Below, in pieces: positions 1 to 11,892 of a DNA stretch of 64,000 nt (position 1 is the stretch's first letter; every line of letters begins with the position of its first letter). The notes below the pieces were generated by a model that did not search any database, had not been told where the DNA came from, and saw only the letters and a list, made by a program, of their open reading frames with translations. Source of the stretch: Prototheca cutis. Lineage: Eukaryota; Chlorophyta; Trebouxiophyceae; Chlorellales; Chlorellaceae. Location of the stretch: contig BCIH01000002.1 of assembly GCA_002897115.2 (NCBI GenBank), forward strand, positions 577,400-641,399. Direction: 5' to 3'. The translations under genes and the position numbers were made by a program.

Positions 1-222
1 AAGGGGCTGCTGCACGGGAGGACTTGGGAGGGATTCTTGCCGATCGTGGCATTCAACCCCGTGGGACAGACAATCTGACTTCAAAAAAATATGTGACACG
101 CGACATGGCCCGCCCGAATGATAAACTCGATCAGGAGTCGGATCTCGCCATATCTCTTCTTTTCCAAGCTCCCACACGTCCCAGGTTTACATAAAACAAG
201 GATTTATTGTGCATCGTGGGCC

Positions 223-1424
223 ATGCAGACGACGGAGCCCGAGACGTTGCGCGAGGAGATTTTGAAGCACAGGTGAGCTGTCCGTGCCTGGGGCCGAGGG
301 GCCCGGAGAGGTTCTTCCAACAGCTGCAGTGGCCATGAAAGCAGAGCAATGACTGTTTGGATGCATCCATCTTACAGATCGAGCATCACGGAGGCCACTC
401 GCAGCTTTTCCATTCCGGCGTATGGCGGCGACGACGAAGGGACGACGCCCCAGCCGGGTGCTCGGACCCTGCGTTTCTCCAGCGCTGACGCCGAGACCCC
501 GGGCCCAGCCCCAGATGACCTCTCTCCCACCCTGGAGGACGTGATACTGTACCGCAATCCCTTGCTTAGCGGTGTGGTCTTCCTGTCGGGCATGCTGATT
601 TTAAGTCTGGGCCATTTCCTCCTGTCGGGCGGGCACGGCTGGAAGCTGCTGCCCACCGTGTCACAGGCCGCGATGTGCCTGCTGGGCATCAATTTCATCC
701 GCGGTCTCCTCATCCGGGGCTGGACCGGCAACCTGGCAGGCGGTGCGGGCGCGGCAGCGGTGGCCGCTGCCGCGGCTGCGGGGGTCCGCTGGCTGGCTGC
801 CGCCCATGACGCCTACCTCACAGGTCAAGACCCGGCCCGCAGCCTGCGTGTCGTCATCCTGCTCGCGGGCCTCACCTGGGCAGGCCAGGTGCTGAGGTGA
901 GGAATTCACTCTGGTAACATCGCAGTGATGAGAGCGACATCCACATAGTCCTCTAACAAATAAACAAAGCATGAAGCTCACCCCCTCTCCCTAAAATGTC
1001 CTCCCGCAGCATTTGGACAACAATCACGGTGGCCTTTGTGGCGGCATTCACGGTTCCTGTTGCGTGGGTGGCATATGAGTCGACCCTTGTTAGCATGGCG
1101 GCCACCGTGCACGATGCCGTGGCGTCCCGGTGGCGGGGCCTGGGCCTGAACCGCCGGGCGCGGGCCGTGGGCGTGTTGGTCGTGCTTGGCGCGCTGTGGG
1201 CACTGACGGGCTGGGCTAGCCGGGCCGTGGGGCTGCTCGCCGGTGCGCTGGCCGTCAAGTCGCAGCTGCGCCCGGCCGAGCTGGAGGCCCTCGCTGCCCG
1301 CGCCGAGCCGTACACCCAATCGGTCCGCAAACAGGCGGCCAGGTTCAGTCGCGCTGCAGCCGGGTTTGCCAGCTCCCGCCTCGGCGTGCCCAGCGCCATG
1401 AAGCCCCCACGCGCCGTCAACTGA
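223..1424 (+). CDS. Reticulon-like ER membrane-shaping protein
   Basis: Three exons (223-272, 378-896, 1010-1424) join in matching phases to give 327 residues. Exon 1 starts at ATG 223, ends at an AG/GTGAGC donor and supplies an MQTTEPETLREEILKH start. The in-frame TGA at 898-900 lies inside the second donor (GTGAGG), so it is intronic. Around residue 69 the motif LEDVILYRNPLLSGVVF resembles the start of a reticulon homology domain (usually 'W/YRNxxxS'). It is followed by two long hydrophobic hairpins separated by a polar loop, and then a charged tail. Reticulons insert as wedges into the tubular endoplasmic reticulum and curve it. Family assignment rests on the motif and hydrophobic pattern only. 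No neighbour suggests a more specific role. Confidence 0.72.
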
Positions 1425-1884
1425 TTGAGAAAAAATGATGGCGTTCGCTGTTTAGAGGGCCGAAAATCTCGGCCACCACCGTTGCTGTTGCCGGGTGTTT
1501 GCTGTCGTCGTGCTATGGCCCGTCCGGACCTCGCATTGCCTGCGTTTGTGTTTGCTGCTCCGGGATGATACTGTATGCTAGCGTCAATCCAATCCACGAG
1601 GGAAGCAGAGTGGTGGTGATCCAGGGGGTTGACCGGCAATCAGTCCGGTTATTCTTGGTGTTACGCACTAGAAACCCACTCCGTTCAGTGCTGCTGGTCT
1701 GAGCGCCACTAACGCCAGTCATTGGCAACAGCAACGGCTGTCATCGGGATGCAGCGCACCTGATGCGCTGAGCATTTCTGCAGTCCAGGTCAACCGCGGT
1801 CAGCCACAGGCACCCACTGGTGCATTTGCTTTGTGCTGCTTTTAGCAATCAATCTTACACATCTGGAACTGACCAACCAGCCAT
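1425..1884. other. Intergenic, convergent 3' ends
   Basis: Gap between the 3' end of the reticulon-like gene and the 3' end of CWC15, which run towards each other. I see no coding exon or structured RNA here. Both 3' UTRs should lie in it. Confidence 0.6.
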
Positions 1885-3330
1885 TCACCNGACGTATTTT
1901 TCGAGGAAGCGGCGGTGGAAATCGCTGCGGATGGTGTCGTTGATGAAGCGGCGCTGCGCCTTGGGCTCGCCACGGGTCTGGTTCCGGAACACGACGTCAT
2001 CATCCCATGAACGCTTCATGGCGAACGACCCATCTGCTCCCTGTGTGTGTGTGTGAATTGGGTGGTGGGGGGGGAGAGGTTGAAGAGTGTGCAGGTCCTC
2101 CAGACGCCAATGATGCCAGGGCCCAGACAGGCTGGTTCGCCCGGTAGATGGTCACCCGATTTCCTGTGCGTCTCCCATATACACCCCCCCCCCCCCCCCC
2201 CAACACACACACACACAAGTCACCTGCAGTTTTTCCTTGAGCAGGGGGTTCCCCCGCAGCAGTTCCTCCTGCGCCGCAGCAGCCTCGGTGGCTGCGGCAG
2301 CCGCCGCTGCCCGCGCTGCCTCCTCGGCCCGCTCCGCCTTTATCCGGGCCAGTTCCGCAAGCAGCTCCGCCTCCTCATCCTGAAAACAGGAGGCAATAGT
2401 CTTTATGTGAGAATCTGGAAGGAGAATTCCTCTGTTGAATATCCAGGTGGGTCTCTCGCTTCCCTAAACGACCCCCTAGCCTACCCCATGCTCAGGCCAA
2501 CAAGCAGCTCACCTCATCGTCATCGTCGTCGTCACTGGATGAAGCTGCATCAGAGTCATCTTCATCATCGGCGTCGGCTGCCGACGGGATCAACGCTCGA
2601 GGCGGCTCGTCTCGAGCATGGGATGAATCTTCCAACAGTCGCAAATCCTCCTGCTGCTCATCTGCAAGCAGAATGGTGTTTGAACTATGTGATCTACCAC
2701 TTTGGATGCCGCACAACCTCGCGTGCGGCCAAAATGGGCGCCGTGCAAGCCGTCGCCCGCCTGCATGTAATGAACGCAGGCCCCGCGCCGCCCCCCCCCC
2801 CCCCCCAAAAAAAAAAATAAAAATAAAAATAAAAATAAATAAATAAACGGGTCGTGCCTTCAAAGCTGTGTCCCTTGGCCTTCAGGAAGTGTTTCCGCTC
2901 CTTCTCCTCCAACTCAGCTCGCAGATCCTTCTTGGCCAAGTCCTCCGCCTTGTTCTGGCCTTCTTGCCTGTTATGTTGTAGGTGCAGTGCCAGTGAGTAC
3001 GGGGAAGGGGGCCCATCTGCGGCACCCGCACGGCCGCTTGGCCCAGGCCTGGACAGAGCATGCAACGTTTCTATCCAGTCCATGCAGCGTCTCTTACAGT
3101 CACTCTGGTACCTGAACTTGAGCTTGGTTTGCGATGGCAAGTCCTTGACCGACTGCTGCTTGCTAGGGGCGAAGATACGCATCCCTCCTTGCTCCTCCCC
3201 GCCCTGCGCAGCGCGTGAGGGTTCCGTGAGCAGGTACAGCTGGCAAAATGCAAAGCTATGGACACAAATATCCTGCGAAAATTCCTCCTACCTTGGCGGG
3301 GGCCCACGTGGGCCTGTGTGCCGTTGTCAT
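1885..3330 (-). CDS. CWC15: CWC15 spliceosome (NineTeen/Prp19-associated) protein
   Basis: Six exons on the minus strand (3292-3330, 3112-3203, 2849-2967, 2513-2661, 2224-2379, 1885-2040), all phases consistent, 236 residues. The N-terminus MTTAHRPTWAPAK matches the CWC15 start. KQQSVKDLPSQTKLKFR follows, then a charged helix, an acidic Asp-rich run (about 115-133), an Ala/Glu-rich helix, and the diagnostic C-terminus WDDDVVFRNQ...RFINDTIRSDFHRRFLEKY. CWC15 is a small, largely disordered core component of the activated spliceosome and acts in the nucleus. The last sense codon contains an N (position 1890). The exon 3 donor (GTTTAT) is weak, but its phase is the one that works. Two introns hold long sense G-runs. 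Confidence 0.93.
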
Positions 3331-3658
3331 GGTGTGCCCGGAGCTTCACGACCGCGCTTGCTGAGCAGCTAGTTCCCTTTGAGACCGCGGTGCCGAGTGA
3401 AATATGATATATAAAATGAATAAGGAGTACAACACGCTCACGATGCCTCTTTCAAGAGAGCGTGCTCGCTCACAATTGTTGTGATGGCCCCAGGGAGCCA
3501 TCTCCAGGGAACCATGTGGATCACGGCTCCAGAGGCCCAAATGCTGATGCGACCGCTAACAATGACAGATGGGGGGGCCCCCCGAGACACAGGCCTTGCT
3601 CCCTCAAGGTTCCGGGCCACGCACAGAAACCCGCACATTTGTTCAGATATGTAGTGCA

Positions 3659-6600
3659 ATGCCTGGAACGTACGGAAGACTGCTCATCGTGGGCAAGGAG
3701 GGGGCTCCGGAAGTGGAGTTCCCTCTCGACAAGCGGACTGTCCTCATCGGACGGTGCGCGAGGGGCGCAGGCTCGCCTGGAAACGCGGTACTCTGCTCTA
3801 TTGCGCTTTGTCCAACCACATTTCAACCCGATATATGCGCTCGGTTGCTGCAGGGACCAGTCGTGTGACATTTGGATTCGAAATCGGACCATCTCTCGCA
3901 AGCACGCCGAGGTCTTCGTCGACGATGCTGGCTCGGTGCGGCCCCTCAATTGGACTGCTTCTTCTTTTCATGGCATGCCTCATGTGTTTACAGCGTGTTA
4001 TGTACGCGGATCATGAGACGATGGCACACCTGGCCCCCTGGACATGCAGGTGTTCATCAACAGCCTGGGCCAGGACCCCATTACTCTCAACTCCAGGCCA
4101 GTGAACAGCCCCCAGGAGCTATTCACGGGGGACCGCATCGAGGTCAGGCTGGATGACCGCGTGCGCACCTTTTTCTTCCAGGGCGACGAGGAGACCATCA
4201 AAATCCAGGGGGCATTCAGGCCTTTGCAGGACAGCAATGTGCCACGCCCCAGCCCCGCCAAGCCGGCCTCTGCCCGCAAGCGGGGCCGTCAATCCATTGG
4301 CAAAGAGGACGTGGCGCCCTCGCCGGCAAAGCCTGCCGCAAAAAAAGGTGGAACAGGTCCGCCGCCACCACCGCCGCCGCCACCACCCCGTGGGCTGCCG
4401 GGCCCCCAGCGCAAGGTGCTGACGGTGCCACCAAAGCCACAGCAGCAGCAGGTGGGAGCCAGTCGGACGGTGACATCAGCGCCGGCGCACTCGGGCCGGT
4501 TTGTTCCCAGCGTGGAGCAGCTGCAGGCTCTGAAAGCCGGTCTGCGCAGATCGGCGGGAGCTGCGCCAGCGGGGGATGACTCTGCTCAGGAGACCCCCAA
4601 GAAGAGAAACAAGGCTCCCAGTCCCCCCAGCACCTCGCGCAGGGCTTCTGGGGGCAGCCCCAACGCCCAGCAGCACCAGCCGAGCAGTTCGGCTGTTGCA
4701 TCCCGAAAGATGACTCCAAGCCGTGGCGGATCGTCGCCAAAGACCGTGGCGGCGGAAGCATCGCGGCCGAGCTCCGGTCAGCCGATTCCAGCGGCCGGGA
4801 GCCCGCCGGGCACCGGCAAGGGCAGCCGGCGCAAGAGCGTGCGGTTCCAGCACGCAGTCGCGGCTCCTTCTGTGACCTGGGCATCGCCAGAGCGCGGCGG
4901 TCGTCCTCATGCGGGAACGCCCGAGGGCGCAGGGCTGATGGAGCCAACCATGACGCTGCGCCTGCGCCGGGCGGCGATGCACGGGGAGCTGCAGGTAGAG
5001 GTTGGCGGGGACACGGTGGCCCTTCGAGACTGGGGATTTGCCAGCATGCCGGCTGCGGTGTATGTCGGGGGGGCTGGCGGCGGCCGTCCTGAGAGTCATG
5101 TCGAGGGTGCTCCTGTGGTCGACTCATCGGAGGGTCCCGCTGCAGCGGCAGCTGTGCCACCACTTGCCCTGACCTACGGGTCTACAACTGGCGGGGAGGC
5201 GATGATGGTGGTGGCACCATTGGCCATCGAACCGACGGCCGCCCAAGAAGAAGCTGCTATCGAAGATGCTGCGGTAACCAATGAAGAAGCAGCTGTGGAG
5301 GAGGACGAAACGGCTCCGGAGACTGCCACCATCGATGTGACGATGGGCATGTGGCCGACCCCAGTGGATCATCAAACAGCACCTGCCCACCCTTGGACGG
5401 GTGGCACGGTGGAGGGCCTGGGTTCGCCCAGCGTGCCCGTGCATTTTGCCACGCCCACGCCCGTCCGGCTGTCGGGGGGGGGCGGGGAGAACCCCCACGC
5501 TTCGCTCGATTCTGGGGTCACGGCCGGGACGGTCAGACCCGGAACCGTTGCCGGTGGCGGCACTCCTGCTGGGGTCACGAGCTTCCCGCCTGGGACACCC
5601 CTCACTGTTATCGCTGGAGCGACGATGACGCCGGCCACCGGGCGCAGTCGTGCTGCAGTGCCGGGTTCTGTGGGCCGTGGGACAGTGCAGACACCCGCCG
5701 CGCCGGGGTCTGCGCTCCGTGTCCCCGCGCCCACGCCGATCGGGGGGCTGAGCCTCGCAGTGGCCACCTCCCCGGTGCCACAGCGCATGCCGCTGGACGT
5801 GGCGGCTCTGGCTGCCATGCTGGAGGGCATGGTGGATTCGGCAGGCGGCGAATTGACGGTGCAGTTGACAGCCCGGCAGCTGACTGCTGACGGCGTTCTT
5901 GCGACCACGCCTGCGTCGGTCGCCAGCCGTCGGCGCTCGACTGCGACGACAGCTGCAGGGAANGTGACCGGCTCAGCAGTGCCAACGCCCGGGTCGCAGT
6001 CGGCGACGCCCCGTGTGCTCATCGTGGGCACGCCAGGTGGCATGCGCTCGGGTCGCAGCCGTCGCAGTAGCGTGACCGCAAGTCGAATGGCTGCTGCCGT
6101 GACGGCGGCTGTGGCCGAGGCTGTCGAGCAGAATACTTCTCCAGCCGTTGCTGTCTCGCCCAACACGGTTGCGACCACGGATGCCCCTGTTGACGACAGC
6201 CCACTGGCAAGTTCAATGTCCCCCGTCGAAGCGGCTGCGCCGGCTGTGCCTGCTGGCTCCGACACCCCNGCTGCTCCTGCAGCAGACACAGCGCTGTTGC
6301 CATCCACGAGCCTGGCGTCCAGCGACTCATCGGCTTCTTCCTCGTCCGGCGAAGTCATCGCGGCACTGCGGTGGGAGCTGCGACAGGCCCAGGCGGCTCG
6401 GCGCATGGCGCTGACGCGGCTCGGCCGCACTCGCACCGCACTGGCGGCCGTCCAGGCAGCACTGGTCCGTGAACGGCGCCGGCGGGCCCAACTGGAACGT
6501 GTGGTTCGCGCTGCGCTTGAGACAGAGGAGAATGCCGAGGAAGGCGAGGGAGAGCGACCTGGTGAGGCGATGGACGTCGTCGAGCACGAGCGCCACGAGT

Positions 6601-8468
6601 CGTCCTCGTCCATGGAGGCGATTGATGCGGCTCAGCGGGTCGTCGCTGCGGTCGAACGTGATGCTGGTGCTGTTGTCGATGAAGAAGTCCGGGCGCACAG
6701 GACGACGACGTCCCGGGAGGTTGTGGTGGTCCGGCCAGGCACAGGTGGGATTAATCCTCCCCTGGCCAATGGCATGGGCGCTGGCCGGGTGATGGTGGTG
6801 CGGCCCTCTGGTGCGCCAGCAGCTTCGCTTCCCGCAGCCACGGCCGTGGTCGTGGTTCGACCGAGTGCCGCTGTCAGTGCACCGTCGGTTACTGAGAGCG
6901 GCGTGCAGTCGCCGCGGTCTGTCGTGGTCGTGCGGCCCGGGGAGCTACTGTCGCCTGCTCCTCCGCTGGCGGGCGAGCGTGTGGTCGTGCTCCGCAGGCC
7001 AGCAAGCCCGCATGCGGCCGCCGAGCGTGTGACGACCGCCACAGAGCCTGGTGTCCCGACTCGCTCCTCTCCTCGCCGGCACCGCTCGTTGGCGCGTGCT
7101 TCACTGGCAGGCGTCCCGCTGCCGGACTGGCTTCACAACGAGGGTGATGCGCAGTACTACTCCCAGCTGGCGGCCCGAGTCGCCGAGCTGGCCTCCGACG
7201 ACGAGGTGGAGGCTGAGAGCGGTGGCGTGGTGCTTTCGCCGCGGGAGACTTACTTTGCCGAGCAAGCGGGGAATACGACAGTGGCGCGTCTCGCCGCTGC
7301 TTCACAGGGAGAAGGAGCTGGCGTCACCGCTCACGGGCCATCGCCGCCGCGGGCCGACGGGACAGCGACTGAGGCCACTGTCGGCGGCGTCCTCGCCGTC
7401 GACTCGTCAAGCAGCAGCGACGACAGCGACAGTGATTCAGAAGCGGAGGAGATTTGTGCGGTGTGCGGCACGGCGCAAGAGGGCGATGTGTTGCTGCTCT
7501 GCGACGGCTGCGACGTTGGCTGCCACTTGTCCTGTGCGCGGCCGCGCCTGCGGGCCATCCCAACCGGTGATTGGTTCTGCGGCGACTGCCGTGTGTCGAG
7601 GTCTGGGGCTCAGGGCGCTGCTGCGGCCGCGGCTGCTGAGGCGAGCGGCGNGGCCGCGGTTGCCAAGTCTGGAATGCAAAGGGCCAAGGGCAACAAGAAG
7701 GCATCCGCCGGGGGTGGTCATCCCCAAAGCGGCCGTGTTGGCGGCCGCAACAAAGAGGATGCCAGGGCGACGACCCGCCGCCGCAATAGACGTGCGGGCG
7801 AGGAGGCCGAGGCGACCACACATGCTCCTGCAGCCGACAGCCGTGAACCGAGCGATGCATCAAAGGCAACCGCCAAGCGGTCGCGCTGCGCCGCGACTAC
7901 CTCTGTCCCACAGACGCGGCGAGCGCCAGACAGCCCCGCCGCGCCCCAGGTATGTTTGCGTCGAGTTCATTTGTATTTCCGGCCCTGTACATCATGACCG
8001 GAATCCCCAGCGCGNACACACGCACATACACACACNTTTTTATGTCNACTGCCAATCGAATGCGTGCAGAAGAAGCGGGGGAGAGCCGCTGCACAGGCGA
8101 GTGCCGTGCGGAGCAAGGACGACGCCGGTGACGCAGTGGCCCCCACGGTTTCCCAGGCCACCACCACGCGTGGGAAACGGTCGGGGGCCGGGTCTGGTAC
8201 GGCCACAACAGCTGAGAGCGCGCCGACGACGCACGGAGGTCCCAAGGGCCGTGCCTCGGCGCGCCGGGGGGGTACGACGACGAAGGCAGAGCCTGAGCCC
8301 GCCCAAACGGAAGCCAAGGCGGCCACCTCTTCAAAGGCGCGCTTCGGAAAGAAGGCTACGTCCGCAGCGACTGCCGAACCGGAGAGCGGCCATGGAAAGA
8401 CCAGGAGCGCCGTTGCCGCGGCTGGCGTCGCGAGCCCGCCCGGTCGGCGGACTCGTTCCAGGCGCTGA
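3659..8468 (+). CDS. Large FHA-PHD protein (TCF19-like domain order)
   Basis: Four exons (3659-3753, 3854-3935, 4050-7949, 8070-8468) give about 1491 residues. The FHA domain (residues 1 to about 115) is spread over the first three exons: RTVLIGR, then DQSCDIWIRNRTISRKHAE, then VFINS. FHA domains bind phosphothreonine. A long low-complexity linker carries a ten-Pro run and many Ser/Thr-Pro sites. A predicted coiled coil (about 828-887, ELRQAQAARRMALTRL) follows. Next come five VVVVRP-type repeats (about 949-1040). A PHD finger (about 1191-1240, CAVCG...LLLCDGCDVGCH...WFCGDC) should read histone H3 tails. The tail is basic and Ala-rich. Human TCF19 has the same FHA...PHD order but only about 345 residues. 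Three N bases fall in coding sequence. The function, chromatin reading coupled to phospho-signalling, is inferred. Confidence 0.85.
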
Positions 8469-9251
8469 GGGCATGTGATGGATTGCCTGGCGCTTATTTG
8501 GACGGGGCATTGCTGCTGCTGGGCCTTTTTAGGGCAGAGATCAGAGCATTGCGTGATGCACGTCGCCGATATGATTGCTGACGGCCGGGCAACCGAGGGT
8601 ATTCACTGCTGATTCTGGCTGCCTAGGGCCGGTTTGCACAGCCAAGCTTTTTGATGCACCACCCAGCCATCAACCATCCATTTTTAAAAGGCAGCATATT
8701 TTTTGGAACCTTTCTATTGTTCCAACACGCAAGAGCACAGGCGCATGGATCGTGGTTAGGAAGGGGGTTTATGCTGGCAATATTTTCAAGGCCGGCGAGC
8801 TGTGCGTGTCCTGCAGTGGCAAAACACACTCTGCTGTTGCCATGTCGAATCACCCAGCACACAAAGGGGCCCTCGGTGCTGCGCAAGCGATGCAAAGTGC
8901 CCGTGCGCGGCTGAGTGCTGTTATCACTCGTGAGCTGCCTTCGCTCCGCCCGCTGCAATGTACCACGTGGCAAGCTACCTTCCCTGTGCAACCAACCGAT
9001 CACATGCTGCTGCTACTGTATCGATCACAGTTCTGGCAACACCCACTAAAAATTTCAGAGCGAGGTTGCCAAGGCAAGAGGGGAAAAGACAAAGAGGTAC
9101 TATCATTCTCACTCTAACCAACAGGGAAAAGGAAACTGCACCTCTGGCCTGAGAGATTGCCGGGGTCATCACAAGCATGTCGTCACGGCTGGCCATTTCT
9201 TCTGGGCGCAGCAGCTTTAAAATGGACACATGAGGGTCTGCTGCTCCTTTG
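8469..9251. other. Intergenic between convergent genes
   Basis: No exon with family similarity or consistent codon use was found on either strand between the FHA-PHD gene and the thioesterase gene. It presumably holds both 3' UTRs. Confidence 0.5.
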
Positions 9252-11153
9252 CTACTCGTGAACCGTGGCTTCTCGAGCTGTCACAGCGGCAGGAGCACCG
9301 GCCAAATCGTCCCCCAGCGTGCCATCATTGTCGAGGGCGCCGTCAGAGGCGGACCTGTGGCGGAGGCGCTTGCGGTCTGGATCGTCGGCCGCGCGGGGAC
9401 TGTCGTCGGCGCCGCTGCCCGTGTGCAGAGCGGTGGAGAGGATGTCATCACTCGACCCAAACCGATCCGACACGCCATCCAGCGCCTTGCGCTTGTGGTT
9501 GTTCAGGCGCATGGCCTCGCGCATGTGCAAGCGCTCGCTGCGGCGGCGGATGGCCCCCGCGTAGCGGGTGTGGTCTTCGACCGTCTCCGGGACCAACTCA
9601 AAGGGGATGTCCTGCGGCGCGCCGTTGGCGTTCATGGACACGATGGTCGCGTATGCATCACCGCACTCCGACAGACCCCCAACCTCGGGGGTCTCGGCCC
9701 AGACGCTGATCATGACCTCCACGCTGGACCCAAAGATGGCCGTGACTTGCGCCTCAATGTACATGATGTCTCCCACGCGCGTCGGCGCGGCAAACGCGAT
9801 GCTGTCCATCGCCGCAGTGAGGAGGTACGCTCCCCGAGCCACCCGCGCAGCTGCCACAAATGCGCACTGCTCCATCCACCGCATCACCCCGCCGCCAAAG
9901 GCGATGCCCAGCGAATTGGCGTGCTGTGGCATGATCAGCTGCGTCATGTGGGCGGCGGCGAGTGCGGGGCGGATCGTCGCCCGCGGCGCGGGCAGCGGCG
10001 TCGGAGGCGGCATCGTGGTCACGGTGCTGTTGCCGCCGCAGGGCGTTGCCGGGCGGGGGGACGGTGGCGCCGACCGCGAAGCGGTATTCGTCGCCGTATG
10101 AATGCCTGTTCCATTGCCACTGCCCCGCCCAGCCTCGGCCGCTGCACTCGCCGCGTCGGCCAAGCGGGCGGCAGAGGCGGTGCGGAACATGCGCGTGGGC
10201 GGGGGCCGCACCACGGCAGCCGCCGCCGCGTGCAGCGCCGGCTGAGGCTGCCCATGCGTCCGAGCATGACACGGCATGACGACGACCGGCGGCTCGAGCG
10301 TCGCCCGAGCGGGTCGGTGGGCGATCGGGAGGAGCCGGCACGCGGCTTCCGCGGCCTCGGCCTCCGGGTCGGCCTTGAGCCTCTTGCGCGCGGCAAGGCG
10401 TGCTTCCCGCCGCGCGGCCGCTGCGTCGTAAATCTCCTGGTAATACCCGTCGGTGGGCACGACTTTCGGGGGCAGCTTTTTCGCTGGAGGGGGGGCGCCG
10501 TCGCCGACAGCCCTTCGCGACAACGCGACAAACGTCAGGTACGCAGAGCAACAGTGGTGCCGGACGCCCGTGGCGGGGTCCTCTTCCTCCACCTGCACGC
10601 CCACTTCCATGCTCGAGGCAAACACGCGGTTTACCATCGCCGCGATGGTCACAATGCTCTGGAGCCGGCACGGCCGCAGGAAGTGCACCGTGTCAAGGCT
10701 GGCCGTCACCACGGGCGCACGGGCCAGGGTTTTCGCTGCCAGTCCCGCCGCAATGTCGATCCAGCACAGCACCGTGCCGCCCGTGCAAATGCCCGCCCCA
10801 ATCGTGTCGGCCGGGGCCACGATCTGCGTCATCACCACCCGCGTCGCTGGCATGGGAATCTCCACGTGCGACAGGTTGGTGTAAGACGCCGGGCGCGGCA
10901 GCCCAGGGGAGGGACCAGAGGCTTCGCCGGCCCCGGCCCCCGCCGCGCCGCGATCGCTGGCCGCCACGGCCTTGGACAGACCCCCCAGGCTCTGGGCGCT
11001 GAGCGGCCGCCTTAGGCTCAGGCCCTCGTGCCGCTGCAGAAAGTCCATGCTGGAGCCGTTGGTGTGCTTTTGAGCCTCCAGGGCCGCCACGCGGGAGTTC
11101 AGTGACTCCAGGCGGTCCAGCAACGCCACCATGGAGGCAGGGTCACCGGCCAT
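9252..11153 (-). CDS. Double-HotDog acyl-CoA thioesterase (ACOT family)
   Basis: A single uninterrupted exon of 633 residues, unusual among the intron-rich neighbours. After a short leucine-heptad helix (about 8-28) come two ACOT-type HotDog domains. Domain 1 (about 100-212) has MTQIVAPADTIGAGICTGG and SLDTVHFLRP. Domain 2 (about 395-510) has MTQLIMPQHANSLGIAFGG and AAMDSIAFAAPTRVGD. The paired 'T/N...G...GG' entry and 'D...F' strand are the usual hotdog helix and active-site signatures. Such enzymes hydrolyse acyl-CoA to fatty acid and CoA. The two domains flank a Pro/Ala-rich linker with basic stretches (KKLPPKV, AARKRLK). The C-terminal tail after the second domain is basic (KRLRHR), so the cell compartment is uncertain. 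Some algal and plant homologues use two HotDog domains in the same way. Confidence 0.85.
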   Translation of the reverse strand: MAGDPASMVALLDRLESLNSRVAALEAQKHTNGSSMDFLQRHEGLSLRRPLSAQSLGGLSKAVAASDRGAAGAGAGEASGPSPGLPRPASYTNLSHVEIPMPATRVVMTQIVAPADTIGAGICTGGTVLCWIDIAAGLAAKTLARAPVVTASLDTVHFLRPCRLQSIVTIAAMVNRVFASSMEVGVQVEEEDPATGVRHHCCSAYLTFVALSRRAVGDGAPPPAKKLPPKVVPTDGYYQEIYDAAAARREARLAARKRLKADPEAEAAEAACRLLPIAHRPARATLEPPVVVMPCHARTHGQPQPALHAAAAAVVRPPPTRMFRTASAARLADAASAAAEAGRGSGNGTGIHTATNTASRSAPPSPRPATPCGGNSTVTTMPPPTPLPAPRATIRPALAAAHMTQLIMPQHANSLGIAFGGGVMRWMEQCAFVAAARVARGAYLLTAAMDSIAFAAPTRVGDIMYIEAQVTAIFGSSVEVMISVWAETPEVGGLSECGDAYATIVSMNANGAPQDIPFELVPETVEDHTRYAGAIRRRSERLHMREAMRLNNHKRKALDGVSDRFGSSDDILSTALHTGSGADDSPRAADDPDRKRLRHRSASDGALDNDGTLGDDLAGAPAAVTAREATVHE

Positions 11154-11892
11154 TGCGAATCCGCCACGCGGGCTGCTCGGCCAGGCCCTGCGACCAGGCA
11201 GAAAAATGGGGTCGGAGGGTGCAATCCCGCGCGTTGGGGTGCTTCTTCAGCTCTCCGAGCCAATACGAAGAAGGGTCGATGGGATGCTCCCGCTGTGAGA
11301 GCCCCAGGCGTTCACCCACGCCGTGGCTCGCGGTGCAAGGCGGCCCTGGATACGCAGAAACCCTCCTGCATCACCCCCGCACTCGGCACCTGTCAAGAGG
11401 GCCCGTGCTGCCTGTCATACGCTTTTTGCCGCTCGAAGCTCACATTCTGGCAGGGCAATGGCTGATGCCTGTTCTCGCTTCTTTATTGGGGGCGCATGGC
11501 GCTGCGTGGCAGCGCAGATCTCAGAATTACGCGACACTTGGTTGCCTGGGCAAGGATAAATAAATCCGGATCCACGGGCCGGTTAGTAAGGCGCCTCAAG
11601 GGCCGACTCAGCATCGACAGCAGACATCTCTTTTTTTCGCATCTGGCACCAGGACGTCTTGATGACAAATGATTCCAACCAGAATTCGACCAGGTTGCAA
11701 ATTCCTATTCATCAAGGCATTTGCACGACCTTCCAGAGCTCAAAGTATGGAGCTGATGGGGGGCCGCCGCGCTGGGCCCACGAGGCCCCAGTCCTCTCAA
11801 CTGGCAGGATGGTGACGGCGTCTCGCCTGAGATTCCTTTGATCTGACAGGGATGCCCTTTTCATTGCCAGTGCTGAGGTGGGGGGCCTTGTT
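11154..11892. other. Non-coding stretch 5' of the thioesterase gene
   Basis: Lies between the start of the thioesterase gene and the 3' end of URM1, both on the minus strand. No exon could be supported. It should hold the thioesterase promoter. Confidence 0.5.

Noticed and set aside
898..900. Stop codon ending a 183-residue protein
   Set aside because: The TGA lies inside a GTGAGG donor, and the next exon continues the hydrophobic protein in phase.
9249..11015. 588-residue open frame on the plus strand
   Set aside because: Shadow of the thioesterase exon on the other strand; no family similarity and arginine/histidine-rich composition.
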